From positions 1-29,776 of the forward strand of contig CANQSC010000006.1 in the NCBI GenBank assembly GCA_947626445.1: DNA of 29,776 bases. The letters are read 5' to 3'. Source of the DNA: an uncultured Bacilli bacterium. Lineage in GTDB: Bacteria; Bacillota_I; Bacilli_A; RF39; UBA660. The notes beneath the pieces are model-generated. The model ran no database searches. It was not told the origin of the DNA and saw only the letters and a list, made by a program, of their open reading frames with translations. Made by a program: the position numbers and the translations under genes. Below, piece after piece: positions 16,577 to 23,369 of this stretch (position 1 is its first letter; every line of letters begins with the position of its first letter).

Positions 16577-17836
16577 TTAAATATATTCTATAGGAACCAT
16601 ATAATTGTCGTCGTCATAGGCAATAATATCTTTTGCCATACATAGGACTATACCGTTTCCCTTTTCTGGTTCAAAATTATTTGCTACATCAAAGTTTTTA
16701 ATTGCATCTTTTCCTGGATTGGCGCTTTTTTTGATTTCTATAGGATAAATAACATTGTTATAGTTAATAAGTAAATCTATTTCTTTTTGATTATTGTCTC
16801 TATAATAATATAAATGTTTTCTAGCATCTTTTCCCTGATTTGTAAAAGATTTGATTATTTCATTTACCACATATGTTTCAAATATTGCTCCACTATATGC
16901 ACTTTTTTCTAATGTTACATGGTCAACATAACCAGCTAAATAACAAGCAAGTCCTGTATCAGTAAAATATATTTTTTCTCTTTTTATAGCTCTACCCACA
17001 CTATTATTCATATATGGTTGTAATAAAAAAATTATACCTGTATTTTTTAATGTTGATAACCATGAATTTGCCGTCTTATCGTCAACTCCAATTTCTCTAG
17101 CAATTGATGAAGCAATGAATTCTTGACCAGTTCTTGCAGCTAATGAAGATACAAATTTAATAAATTTGTTTTCATCTTTAATGTTTATTGATTTTCTTAT
17201 ATCTTTTTCAATAAAAGTTCTAAAATAATCACTATAATATTGTTCTATATCTTTATTTGTTGTATATAATTCTGGATAAGATCCCATATATATTTTTTTA
17301 TAAAGTTCAATAGTAGATTTGTATTCAGTTTTTTCTCTTTTTCTTATATTATCAATATTTGGTATAAATAAATTACTTTCTTTTTTTTCTATTTCTCTTT
17401 CTGACAATCCATATAAATCTAATATCCCAACTCTACCAGCAAGAGATTCAGATATTTCTTCCATTGTTTCAAATATTTGACTTTCTGTTAAAAAATATAA
17501 AGTTTCGGTGTGTTCTTTTTCACCAAAAGTTATTTTTTCATTGTCATTATCTACTATCATTTTAATATATGATAATAATTCTGGAGCACGTTGAAATTCA
17601 TCAATTATAAGTGGTGTTTCATAGGTTCTTAAAAACAATTCAGGATCTTCTTGAGCTTGATTTCTAAGAATTAAATTGTCTAACGTCACTTTATTGATTT
17701 TTTTGCCTATTTTTCTTGAAATGAAATTTAATAAGGTACTTTTGCCAACTTGTCTAGGACCTGTTATCATAATAACTTGATAGTTATCAATCATAGAAAT
17801 TAATTTTTCTTCCATAGTTCTTGAAATATATTTCAT
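16577..17836 (-). CDS. AAA ATPase with DUF4143-type C-terminal domain (leftward)
   Basis: A 419-aa protein. The N-terminal P-loop ATPase has Walker A GPRQVGKST (residues 26-34) and Walker B LIIDEFQRAPELL (Asp79, Glu80), followed by the SLAGRVGILDLYGLSERE signature of the AAA_14/DUF4143 group. The C-terminal half has a helix-turn-helix-like part and then YRDNNQKEIDLLI ... YPIEIKKS, a PD-(D/E)XK-like nuclease signature. Members are widespread in mobile and accessory regions; their cellular role is not established. The start is ATG 17836 behind GGGTGAT; the further upstream in-frame start at 17881 overlaps the -35 box. It is divergent from a second ATPase of the same architecture and the same length. 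Confidence 0.85.
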   Translation of the reverse strand: MKYISRTMEEKLISMIDNYQVIMITGPRQVGKSTLLNFISRKIGKKINKVTLDNLILRNQAQEDPELFLRTYETPLIIDEFQRAPELLSYIKMIVDNDNEKITFGEKEHTETLYFLTESQIFETMEEISESLAGRVGILDLYGLSEREIEKKESNLFIPNIDNIRKREKTEYKSTIELYKKIYMGSYPELYTTNKDIEQYYSDYFRTFIEKDIRKSINIKDENKFIKFVSSLAARTGQEFIASSIAREIGVDDKTANSWLSTLKNTGIIFLLQPYMNNSVGRAIKREKIYFTDTGLACYLAGYVDHVTLEKSAYSGAIFETYVVNEIIKSFTNQGKDARKHLYYYRDNNQKEIDLLINYNNVIYPIEIKKSANPGKDAIKNFDVANNFEPEKGNGIVLCMAKDIIAYDDDNYMVPIEYI

Positions 17837-17852
17837 GTTATCACCCAATATA

Positions 17853-17881
17853 ATAGTATCAAAATTATAGCAAAAAGTCAA
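17853..17881 (-). promoter_or_regulatory. promoter of the leftward ATPase gene
   Basis: On the minus strand TTGACT (complement of 17876-17881), a 17-bp spacer and TACTAT (complement of 17853-17858). The predicted start is near 17846, at the GGGTGAT ribosome binding site, so the leader is about 10 nt. Confidence 0.7.
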
Positions 17882-17910
17882 ACATTTTCGGAATTCAATT
17901 CCGAAAATGT
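17882..17910. promoter_or_regulatory. 29-bp perfect palindrome, probable operator
   Basis: Two 14-bp arms (17882-17895 and 17897-17910) are perfect inverted copies around one central base. The palindrome abuts the -35 box of the leftward ATPase promoter, so a dimer bound here could repress or activate. It could also be the end of a small inserted element. There is no T-run that would favour a terminator. Confidence 0.7.
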
Positions 17911-17942
17911 ATAAAAAATAAGCAATTATTTTTTCCTAAAAT

Positions 17943-17995
17943 GTAAAATAAAAGTTGCTTTTTTTGTAAAATAAAAGTTGCTTTTTTTGTAAAAT
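17943..17995. repeat. 23-bp perfect tandem repeat (2.3 copies)
   Basis: Copies at 17943-17965 and 17966-17988 are identical, and a third starts at 17989 (GTAAAAT). Each copy ends in TTGCTTTTTTT, and the TTGCTT of the second copy is the -35 box of the rightward ATPase promoter. Confidence 0.85.
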
Positions 17996-18006
17996 TGTAA
18001 TATAAT
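17978..18006 (+). promoter_or_regulatory. promoter of the rightward ATPase gene
   Basis: TTGCTT (17978-17983), a 17-bp spacer and TATAAT (18001-18006). The ribosome binding site GAGGAGGG precedes ATG 18030. Confidence 0.75.
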
Positions 18007-18029
18007 GAATTTATACGAGGAGGGATAAA

Positions 18030-19289
18030 ATGAGCTATTTACCAAGAATTGTAGATAAAGAAATAGATGAACTTATGGAAATTATGGGGGCTATTCTTAT
18101 TGAAGGATGTAAATGGTGTGGTAAATCTACTACTGGTTTTCATCATGCAAAAAGTATAATTGAATTTCAAAATCCGGATTCAAAACAAGAATATGATGAA
18201 ATTAAAAATACAAAACCATCTTTGTTTTTGAATGGTGAAAAGCCAAGAATGTTTGATGAATGGCAAATGTATCCTGTTGTATGGGATTCAATTAGAACAG
18301 ATGTTGATCATTCAGGTAAAAAAGGGGAGTATATTCTTACAGGTTCTGCTAAGCCAAGTGAGGGTGAGATAATGCACACTGGAACTGGTAGAATATCAAG
18401 AGTATTAATGAGACCAATGAGTTTATATGAATCAGGTGAATCTACTGGTGAAGTGACATTTAGTGATATCTTAGATGGTAAAGAAATTTCTGGAGTTTCT
18501 AAATTATCATTAGAAGATTTAGCAAGTATCACTGTTAGAGGAGGATGGCCTGCATCAATTCTAGTTAAAAGTGATGCAAAGTATAGATTTGCTAAAGAAT
18601 ATGTTAAAGCTATTGTTCATGAAGAAGTTAAAAAAGTAGATGGAGTAGAAAGAAATCCTGAAAAAATGTTGAATGTTTTAAGAAGCCTTGCCAGAAATAT
18701 TTCCGCTCCTGTTGCCAATTCAACTATTGAAAGTGATGTAAAAAATAATTTTGATAATGATATTTCTAGACCAACCTTAACTGATTATTTGAATACATTA
18801 GAAAAATTATTTGTTATAGAAAATGTAAATGCTACAAATTTGAATTTTAGAAGTAAATATGCTTTACGTACAAAACCAAAAAAATATTTTGTTGATCCGT
18901 CTATTGCAACAGCAATACTTGAAATGAATCCCAAAAATTTGATTCAAGACTTAAATACATTTGGATTTTTATTTGAATCCCTTTGCATAAGAGATTTAAA
19001 AATATATACACAAAGCTATGGTGGTGATATTACTTTTTATCGTGATGAAAAAGATTTTGAAGTGGATGCCATTCTTAGAACTAGCAGTGGAAAATGGGGT
19101 GCTATTGAAATGAAACTTGGTGCTGGATATATTGATGAAGCTGCTAATAATCTTTTAAAATTTAAAGAACGTGTTGATATTAAAAAATGTGGAGAACCAG
19201 CATTTTTAATGGTATTAACTGGCACTAAATATTCTTATAAACGAGAAGATAATGTATATGTAGTATCTATTGGGACATTAAAAGATTAA
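18030..19289 (+). CDS. AAA ATPase with DUF4143-type C-terminal domain (rightward)
   Basis: A 419-aa protein with the same architecture as the leftward gene but low sequence identity. The Walker A motif is unusual, GCKWCGKST, with two Cys in the loop. Walker B is MFDEWQMYPVVWDSIR. The sensor-like stretch ILTGSAKPS and the GTGRISRVLMRPMSLYES motif follow. The C-terminal domain has FLFESLCIRDLKIY, then FYRDEKDFEVDAIL and WGAIEMKLG, giving the Asp ... Glu-x-Lys pattern of a PD-(D/E)XK fold. Predicted cytoplasmic. A strong GAGGAGGG site sets the start. Function is unknown; the proposed nuclease activity is inferred from motif only. Confidence 0.85.
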   Translation: MSYLPRIVDKEIDELMEIMGAILIEGCKWCGKSTTGFHHAKSIIEFQNPDSKQEYDEIKNTKPSLFLNGEKPRMFDEWQMYPVVWDSIRTDVDHSGKKGEYILTGSAKPSEGEIMHTGTGRISRVLMRPMSLYESGESTGEVTFSDILDGKEISGVSKLSLEDLASITVRGGWPASILVKSDAKYRFAKEYVKAIVHEEVKKVDGVERNPEKMLNVLRSLARNISAPVANSTIESDVKNNFDNDISRPTLTDYLNTLEKLFVIENVNATNLNFRSKYALRTKPKKYFVDPSIATAILEMNPKNLIQDLNTFGFLFESLCIRDLKIYTQSYGGDITFYRDEKDFEVDAILRTSSGKWGAIEMKLGAGYIDEAANNLLKFKERVDIKKCGEPAFLMVLTGTKYSYKREDNVYVVSIGTLKD

Positions 19290-19327
19290 TATTTTATGCT
19301 AACTCTCTTTTTTATGTTTTTGCCTAA

Positions 19328-19354
19328 ACCAAAATAATTATTTAACATACACTA
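19328..19354 (+). promoter_or_regulatory. sigma-K-type (mother-cell) promoter of the coat gene
   Basis: AC (19328-19329), 16 bases, then CATACACTA (19346-19354). This is a full match to the B. subtilis sigma-K consensus AC-N16/17-CATAnnnTA; the -10 also fits the sigma-E CATACAnT box. Expression late in the mother cell is therefore predicted, as expected for a coat protein. Confidence 0.75.
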
Positions 19355-19375
19355 AGTTAGAAAGGAATGACGAGT

Positions 19376-19615
19376 ATGTTAAAAAATAATGCTAGTGAAA
19401 GAGATACAATGCAAATTGATTATAGTCAAACTAGTCAAGTAAGTTATGGTGATGGATGTGGTTGTGGATGTAATAAAGGTATGGGAATGAATATGAATCC
19501 ATGTCCAATGCCATCTTGTCCACCATCACAAACTTGTTGCTGTCCACCTATAACTGAATGCCCACAAAATCAAGTATGCCATCGAGTTATTAACTATGAA
19601 GTACCACATGTGTGA
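19376..19615 (+). pseudogene. CotD-like spore coat protein, 5' part of an interrupted gene
   Basis: As it stands the frame encodes 79 aa ending EVPHV-stop. It is Cys-, Pro- and Met-rich (GCGCGC, CPMPSCPPSQTCCCPP, ECPQNQVCHRVINYEVPH) like the N-terminal half of CotD-type coat proteins. The usual second half with the NHHxYxHTY motif is missing here and is found at 23367-23492. The coat sequence ends at the CAT codon 19607-19609; GTG TGA after it would be element sequence. The start is ATG 19376, 9 nt after AAAGGA; the ATG at 19367 has no spacing. Joined to the 3' part at ACAT it gives 118 codons in one frame. It is called a pseudogene only in the sense of being interrupted; I expect it to be rebuilt by excision. 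Confidence 0.75.
19606..19609. other. left attachment-site core (ACAT)
   Basis: The proposed crossover lies within ACAT, matched by ACAT at 23366-23369. Serine recombinases cut at a 2-bp core, so the exact dinucleotide (AC, CA or AT) cannot be read from the sequence. A 2-bp TG crossover a little further on (19611-19612 with 23374-23375) would also be in frame. Confidence 0.5.
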
Positions 19616-19662
19616 TAATTTATGATAGATCAAAATAAATAGAGATAAATAAGTACAAATAT

Positions 19663-19690
19663 AAGGCATTTTATTAAGGAATGTCTTTTT
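19663..19690 (+). terminator. hairpin with T-run just inside the left end of the element
   Basis: A 7-bp stem (19663-19669 with 19681-19687, one G-U pair) leads into a T-run. It would end transcripts from the interrupted coat gene before the element's own genes. Its sequence read on the other strand (AAAGACATT ... AATGCC) resembles the right junction at 23362-23378. Confidence 0.5.
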
Positions 19691-19693
19691 GTG

Positions 19694-19702
19694 TGTTATA
19701 AT
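19694..19702 (+). promoter_or_regulatory. extended -10 promoter of the element's first gene
   Basis: TGTTATAAT (19694-19702) is an extended -10 box with a weak -35. The strong site AGGAGG follows before ATG 19723. Confidence 0.55.
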
Positions 19703-19722
19703 ATTTATAGGAGGTATTTAGT

Positions 19723-20394
19723 ATGTATAAAAAAGAGGAAAAAATCATTTATCAAACTTATAAAAAATTTTATGGTAAAGAGCCAAATTTTAATAGAGAA
19801 AATTTTATGAATTTAACGATTGAAATACAGTCTATGGCTTATATATTATCTGAATATGGAGTAATAATAGGAAAAGATGGATTTTGCTACGAATATACAG
19901 ATTTAAGTATGCCAATGTCTATGGATATTCAAGATATTATAGTTGGGAAACTAATTGGGAATAGTGACAATTTAAATGATGCTTTATTACAATTTACTGA
20001 AAGCGCAGAGAAAACTATTAATATAGTTGGAAAGTCAATAAAGTATGTAATAAATAATAGCCAAAATCCAATAGAATCATTAAGAGAAATAAGTAATATT
20101 TTATATGTTAAGAAACATGTTCGTCCAATGGCTAGTGATGATGAAATTATGGAAACAACGAAATGTTCTGAAAGAGACTTGAGGGACGTAGAACAATTAA
20201 TTGAATTTATAAAACAAGAAAAGTGTAAAGATAATTTTAATAAGTCTAATATTGAGAATGTTGGAAAAATGATTGATGGTGAAATGCCAACTCCATATGG
20301 TATGCATGTAAATGAATCTGGTAATGGTAAGCATCCTAAAATAACAGAAGAAAGTAGAAAAAAACTAGCAAAATTGCTAATTAATAGGAATTGA
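19723..20394 (+). CDS. unknown 223-aa protein upstream of a Fic protein
   Basis: I do not recognise this protein. It is soluble, with no signal peptide or membrane segment. A mixed N-terminal part (about 1-75) is followed by a helical central part (NALLQFTESAEKTINIVGKSIKYV-like stretch, about 85-115) and a charged region with RPMASDDEIMETTKCSERDL. The end (PTPYGMHVNESGNGKHP, then KITEESRKKLAKLL) is distinctive. AGGAGG gives it a strong start. It ends 7 bp before the Fic gene, whose own ribosome binding site is weak, so the two are probably translated as a pair. A partner or antitoxin role for the Fic protein is possible but is inferred from position only. Confidence 0.7.
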   Translation: MYKKEEKIIYQTYKKFYGKEPNFNRENFMNLTIEIQSMAYILSEYGVIIGKDGFCYEYTDLSMPMSMDIQDIIVGKLIGNSDNLNDALLQFTESAEKTINIVGKSIKYVINNSQNPIESLREISNILYVKKHVRPMASDDEIMETTKCSERDLRDVEQLIEFIKQEKCKDNFNKSNIENVGKMIDGEMPTPYGMHVNESGNGKHPKITEESRKKLAKLLINRN

Positions 20395-20401
20395 TATATA
20401 T

Positions 20402-21151
20402 ATGAATATAAATAAAATAAAAAATGAATTAATTAAACAAAAACAATCTAAATTCAAGGGTAATATATACCATTATTCACAAGTTAATTTTGCTTATAAT
20501 TCAAATAAAATAGAAGGTAGTAGATTAACTAGTGAACAGACTGAGGCAATATTTGACACATCTTCTTTTATTCCTAAAAGTGATGAATTAATTAAATTAG
20601 ATGATTTAACTGAATCTAAAAATCATTTTAAATTATTTGATTATATGTTAGATAATGTAGATGAACTCTTAACTAAAGATATGATAATTGAAATGAATAA
20701 GATATTAAAAAGAAATACCAGTGATGAAGAAAATCCTAGATATAATGTTGGTGGATTTAAAATAGTTCCTAATATGATTGGGCTCGTTAATGTTATTAAT
20801 ACAACTACACCAGAAAATGTAGAAAAAGAAATAGAAGAACTGCTTAATGATTATAATTCTAAAACAAAAATCACTTTAGAAGATATTATTGATTTTCATT
20901 ATAAATTTGAGAAAATTCATCCTTTTGGAGATGGAAATGGTAGAATTGGAAGAATTATTATGTTTAAAGAATGTTTAAAAAATAATATTATGCCATTTAT
21001 TATATTAGATGATGATAAATCTTATTATATGAGAGGTTTAAAAGAATATGAAAATGATAAAATGTTTTTGATTGATACCATAAAACATGAACAAGATTTA
21101 TTTGAAAAGACTTGTGAAGAACTATTAAATTTTGAAATCGAAGAAAAATAA
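20402..21151 (+). CDS. Fic-domain protein (probable AMP-transferase) with inhibitory motif
   Basis: A 249-aa Fic/DOC family protein. The active-site motif HPFGDGNGRIGR (residues 173-184) is complete, including the catalytic His and the anion-binding GNGR, so NMP-transfer activity, usually AMPylation, is expected. SNKIEG at 34-39 fits the [S/T]xxxE[G/N] inhibitory helix, here N-terminal to the Fic core, as in class II self-inhibited Fic proteins. The target is unknown. It lies inside the element that interrupts the coat gene, directly after an unknown 223-aa gene with only a weak AGGA far (12 nt) from the ATG. A strong terminator follows. Confidence 0.85.
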   Translation: MNINKIKNELIKQKQSKFKGNIYHYSQVNFAYNSNKIEGSRLTSEQTEAIFDTSSFIPKSDELIKLDDLTESKNHFKLFDYMLDNVDELLTKDMIIEMNKILKRNTSDEENPRYNVGGFKIVPNMIGLVNVINTTTPENVEKEIEELLNDYNSKTKITLEDIIDFHYKFEKIHPFGDGNGRIGRIIMFKECLKNNIMPFIILDDDKSYYMRGLKEYENDKMFLIDTIKHEQDLFEKTCEELLNFEIEEK

Positions 21152-21162
21152 CTAAAAAAATT

Positions 21163-21210
21163 AATCATCCTATAATTTTTATTAATTTGAAAATTTTAGG
21201 ATGATTTTTA
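21163..21210 (+). terminator. terminator after the Fic gene
   Basis: A 10-bp stem (AATCATCCTA at 21163-21172 with its complement at 21197-21206) is followed by a T-run. Confidence 0.75.
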
Positions 21211-21608
21211 TATGCTCTAAAATATTATAAAATAATTATTTATTCTTTATATCAAACTATAAATTAGGATGAATTTCGTAAGTACGAAATAAGAATTGTG
21301 TATATAGTTTTGATTATTTTAAAACGAAAAATATGTGTTGATACACAACTTTCTTATCCTGCTGTTTCATATTTAAATAAAATTTACTATATTTTAGGAT
21401 GATAGACAAAAATTTCTATAGTTTAAGACTTGACTCTTCTTTTTAATAGAGGTAACATGCATCATGCAAAAGGGAGATGATATTTATAATATTTGAAAGA
21501 AGTGAGTGCCTATAAGTAATACTAAATTAATGTGTAATGTAATCTTTACACGATTTAGTATTACTAAAATTAACATTTTATCCATAAGTTTAAGTGAGGT
21601 GCTTAATT
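21211..21608 (+). other. structured non-coding leader before the recombinase genes
   Basis: About 400 nt without a convincing gene. It contains a nested hairpin (outer arms 21251-21261 and 21303-21314 with one bulge, inner perfect stem 21273-21279/21284-21290), a copy of TTTTAGGATGAT at 21392-21403 that repeats 21194-21205, and a possible promoter TTGACT-N17-TAACAT (21430-21458). A long hairpin at 21515-21565 follows. No sigma-E or sigma-K promoter of good quality was found for the recombinase. Confidence 0.5.
21515..21565. other. long hairpin upstream of the recombinase operon
   Basis: A 13-bp perfect outer stem (21515-21527 with 21553-21565) continues into a 6-bp inner stem (GTGTAA/TTACAC) after a small internal loop. 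There is no T-run, so it is not a plain terminator. It may be a regulatory mRNA structure or a protein-binding palindrome controlling the recombinase. Confidence 0.6.
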
Positions 21609-21785
21609 ATGGATAAGTACAATATTAATTATATATTCAGTGAAGAAAAAGACATTAATGATATTTTTATAAAAGTTTTAGATAAAGAACTAAAAAAACA
21701 TATTCTAATGATTTGTAAAAATAAAAAAAGTGAGGTACTATCATCATGTACTTATTTATCTCAAGGAAGGAGAAAAAATTGTTAG
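21609..21785 (+). CDS. 58-aa small protein overlapping the recombinase gene
   Basis: A 58-aa hypothetical protein (MDKYNINYIFSEEKDIND...). GAGGTG about 8 nt upstream supports ATG 21609; an in-frame start at 21594 precedes that site. Its last 7 nt overlap the TTG start of the recombinase, which suggests translational coupling and a regulatory or accessory role, such as a recombination directionality factor. No domain is recognised. The C-terminal third may be only frame carry-over. Confidence 0.5.
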   Translation: MDKYNINYIFSEEKDINDIFIKVLDKELKKHILMICKNKKSEVLSSCTYLSQGRRKNC

Positions 21786-23341
21786 AGAGTTTAAATAAGA
21801 TATATAGTGTTGGACTTTATATAAGATTATCTAGGGAAGATGATGATAAGACTGAGATGAGTGAGAGTATTACAAATCAAAAAAGTTTATTACTTCAATA
21901 TGTTAAAGAGAATAATTTAAGAGTGTATGATATTTATATTGATGACGGATATTCAGGAACTAATTTTGATAGACCAGATTTTAATAGATTATTAAACGAT
22001 ATAGAATTAGGTAAAATAAATATGGTTATTACGAAAGATATGTCAAGATTAGGGAGAGATTATATTGGCACGGGTAATTTAATTGAAAAGTATTTTCCGG
22101 AGCATAATGTTAGATATATTGCAGTCACTGATAACGTAGATACCTTTTTAGATAGTTCTAATAATGATATTGCACCATTTAAAGCTATAATGAATGATAT
22201 GTATGCTAAAGATATTTCAAAAAAGATAAAATCTAGTTTAAAAGCTAAAATGAAAGAAGGTAAATGGGTAGGAGGTAGAACTCCGTTTGGGTATAATCAA
22301 GATAAAAATGACAAAAATCACTTAGTAATAAATAAAGAACAAGCTGATATTGTTAAAAGAATATTTAATATGTGTTTAGAAGGTTTATCATTTTTTAAAA
22401 TAGCAAAACAATTAACTAATGAAGGAGTTAAAACTCCAGCTCAATACTATAATTTTGAATGGAAAAGTCATTATAATTTAAAGTATGGAGAGTGGCATGC
22501 AAAAACTATAAGAGATATTTTGACAAATAGAATGTATATAGGTGACTTAGTTCAAAATAGAAGAAGTAAAGTAAATTATAAGGTAAAAAAGGTTGTTAAG
22601 AATAATCCTAAAGATTATATAGTTGTGGAGGGTACACATGAAGCAATTATTGACAAAAATACTTTTTATGAGGCACAAAAAAGAATACCTAAAAATAAAG
22701 GAAGAAATGAAAAAAAAGAAATTTATTTACTAGATGGATTATTATACTGTGGAGATTGTGGCCACCGAATATCAATTACTTCTAGAAGAAAAAAAGATAG
22801 TAGATGTTATACGATTTGCAATTATTATAGAACTTACATAAAACAAAAACCATGTACTACTCATTCTAATAATTATGATGAGTTAGAAAAAGCAATTATA
22901 AAATCGTTAACTGAAATGTGTTTAAACTATATTAATAAGGATAGAATTAAAAATAATGTTTTAAATAATTTAAAAGAAGATAATAAAACTAATGAAAAAA
23001 AAGAAATAGATTTATTAATGAATGATATAAAACAAATTAATGATAATTTAGATATTATTTATATTGATAAGTTGAATAAGGCAATTACTGAAGAACAATT
23101 TGAAAGAGTTAAAATGAAATTAGAACAAGAATTAAATAACAAGCAAAATAGATATAATGAATTAAATCATAATGTTAATGAATATGTAAATGAAGAATCT
23201 AAAAATAAAATGATTAACGAGTATATTAATAAATTTTTATCCATGAAAGAACCTAGTAGAGAGTTAATAATCAATTTAATTGATAGAATTGAAATATTTG
23301 AAGATAAAACGATAAATATACATGTTTGCTTTAGCAAGTAA
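21779..23341 (+). CDS. large serine recombinase (SpoIVCA/TndX-like)
   Basis: A 520-aa large serine recombinase. The N-terminal resolvase domain has the catalytic Ser18 in YIRLSRED, then DDGYSGTNFDRPDFNRLL and the arginine-bearing MSRLGRDYIGTGN. The recombinase domain follows (GGRTPFGYNQD, GEWHAKTIRDILTNRMYIGD), then a zinc ribbon (YCGDCGHRISI ... CNYYRTYIKQKPCTTH) and a C-terminal coiled coil. All key parts are intact. The start is TTG 21779 behind AAGGAAGGAG; ATG 21746 is in frame but lies upstream of that site inside the small ORF. The gene ends 25 nt before the proposed right crossover core. It would catalyse integration and excision of the element that splits the coat gene. Confidence 0.93.
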   Translation: MLESLNKIYSVGLYIRLSREDDDKTEMSESITNQKSLLLQYVKENNLRVYDIYIDDGYSGTNFDRPDFNRLLNDIELGKINMVITKDMSRLGRDYIGTGNLIEKYFPEHNVRYIAVTDNVDTFLDSSNNDIAPFKAIMNDMYAKDISKKIKSSLKAKMKEGKWVGGRTPFGYNQDKNDKNHLVINKEQADIVKRIFNMCLEGLSFFKIAKQLTNEGVKTPAQYYNFEWKSHYNLKYGEWHAKTIRDILTNRMYIGDLVQNRRSKVNYKVKKVVKNNPKDYIVVEGTHEAIIDKNTFYEAQKRIPKNKGRNEKKEIYLLDGLLYCGDCGHRISITSRRKKDSRCYTICNYYRTYIKQKPCTTHSNNYDELEKAIIKSLTEMCLNYINKDRIKNNVLNNLKEDNKTNEKKEIDLLMNDIKQINDNLDIIYIDKLNKAITEEQFERVKMKLEQELNNKQNRYNELNHNVNEYVNEESKNKMINEYINKFLSMKEPSRELIINLIDRIEIFEDKTINIHVCFSK

Positions 23342-23365
23342 TTAGTCTAGCAAAAAAGGGCAAAG

Positions 23366-23369
23366 ACAT
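23366..23369. other. right attachment-site core (ACAT)
   Basis: This ACAT matches the left core at 19606-19609. The CAT codon here (23367-23369) is in the frame of the following coat sequence, just as CAT 19607-19609 is in the frame of the 5' part. Confidence 0.5.

Larger units (their letters stand above)
19607..23366 (+). mobile_element. 3.76-kb skin-like intervening element in the coat gene
   Basis: Bounded by the two halves of a CotD-like coat gene and the ACAT cores, the element carries four genes on the coat strand: an unknown 223-aa protein, a Fic-domain protein, a 58-aa small protein and a large serine recombinase ending 25 nt before the right core. A recombinase gene placed next to an attachment site is the standard layout for large-serine-recombinase elements. 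The analogy is to B. subtilis skin in sigK, removed by SpoIVCA in the mother cell. Excision would remove 3760 bp. Boundaries are inferred from the reading frame, not from an empty-site comparison. Confidence 0.7.

Noticed and set aside
21457..21515. Leader peptides MHHAKGR and MIIFIIFERSECL before the long hairpin
   Set aside because: The first ATG lies before the predicted transcription start and the second has no spacing from its purine-rich site. Attenuation cannot be supported.
21480..21610. Sigma-E or sigma-K promoter for the recombinase
   Set aside because: CATAAGTTTA and CTATAAGT stretches were tested against the consensus, but spacing or several positions fail, so no mother-cell promoter is claimed.
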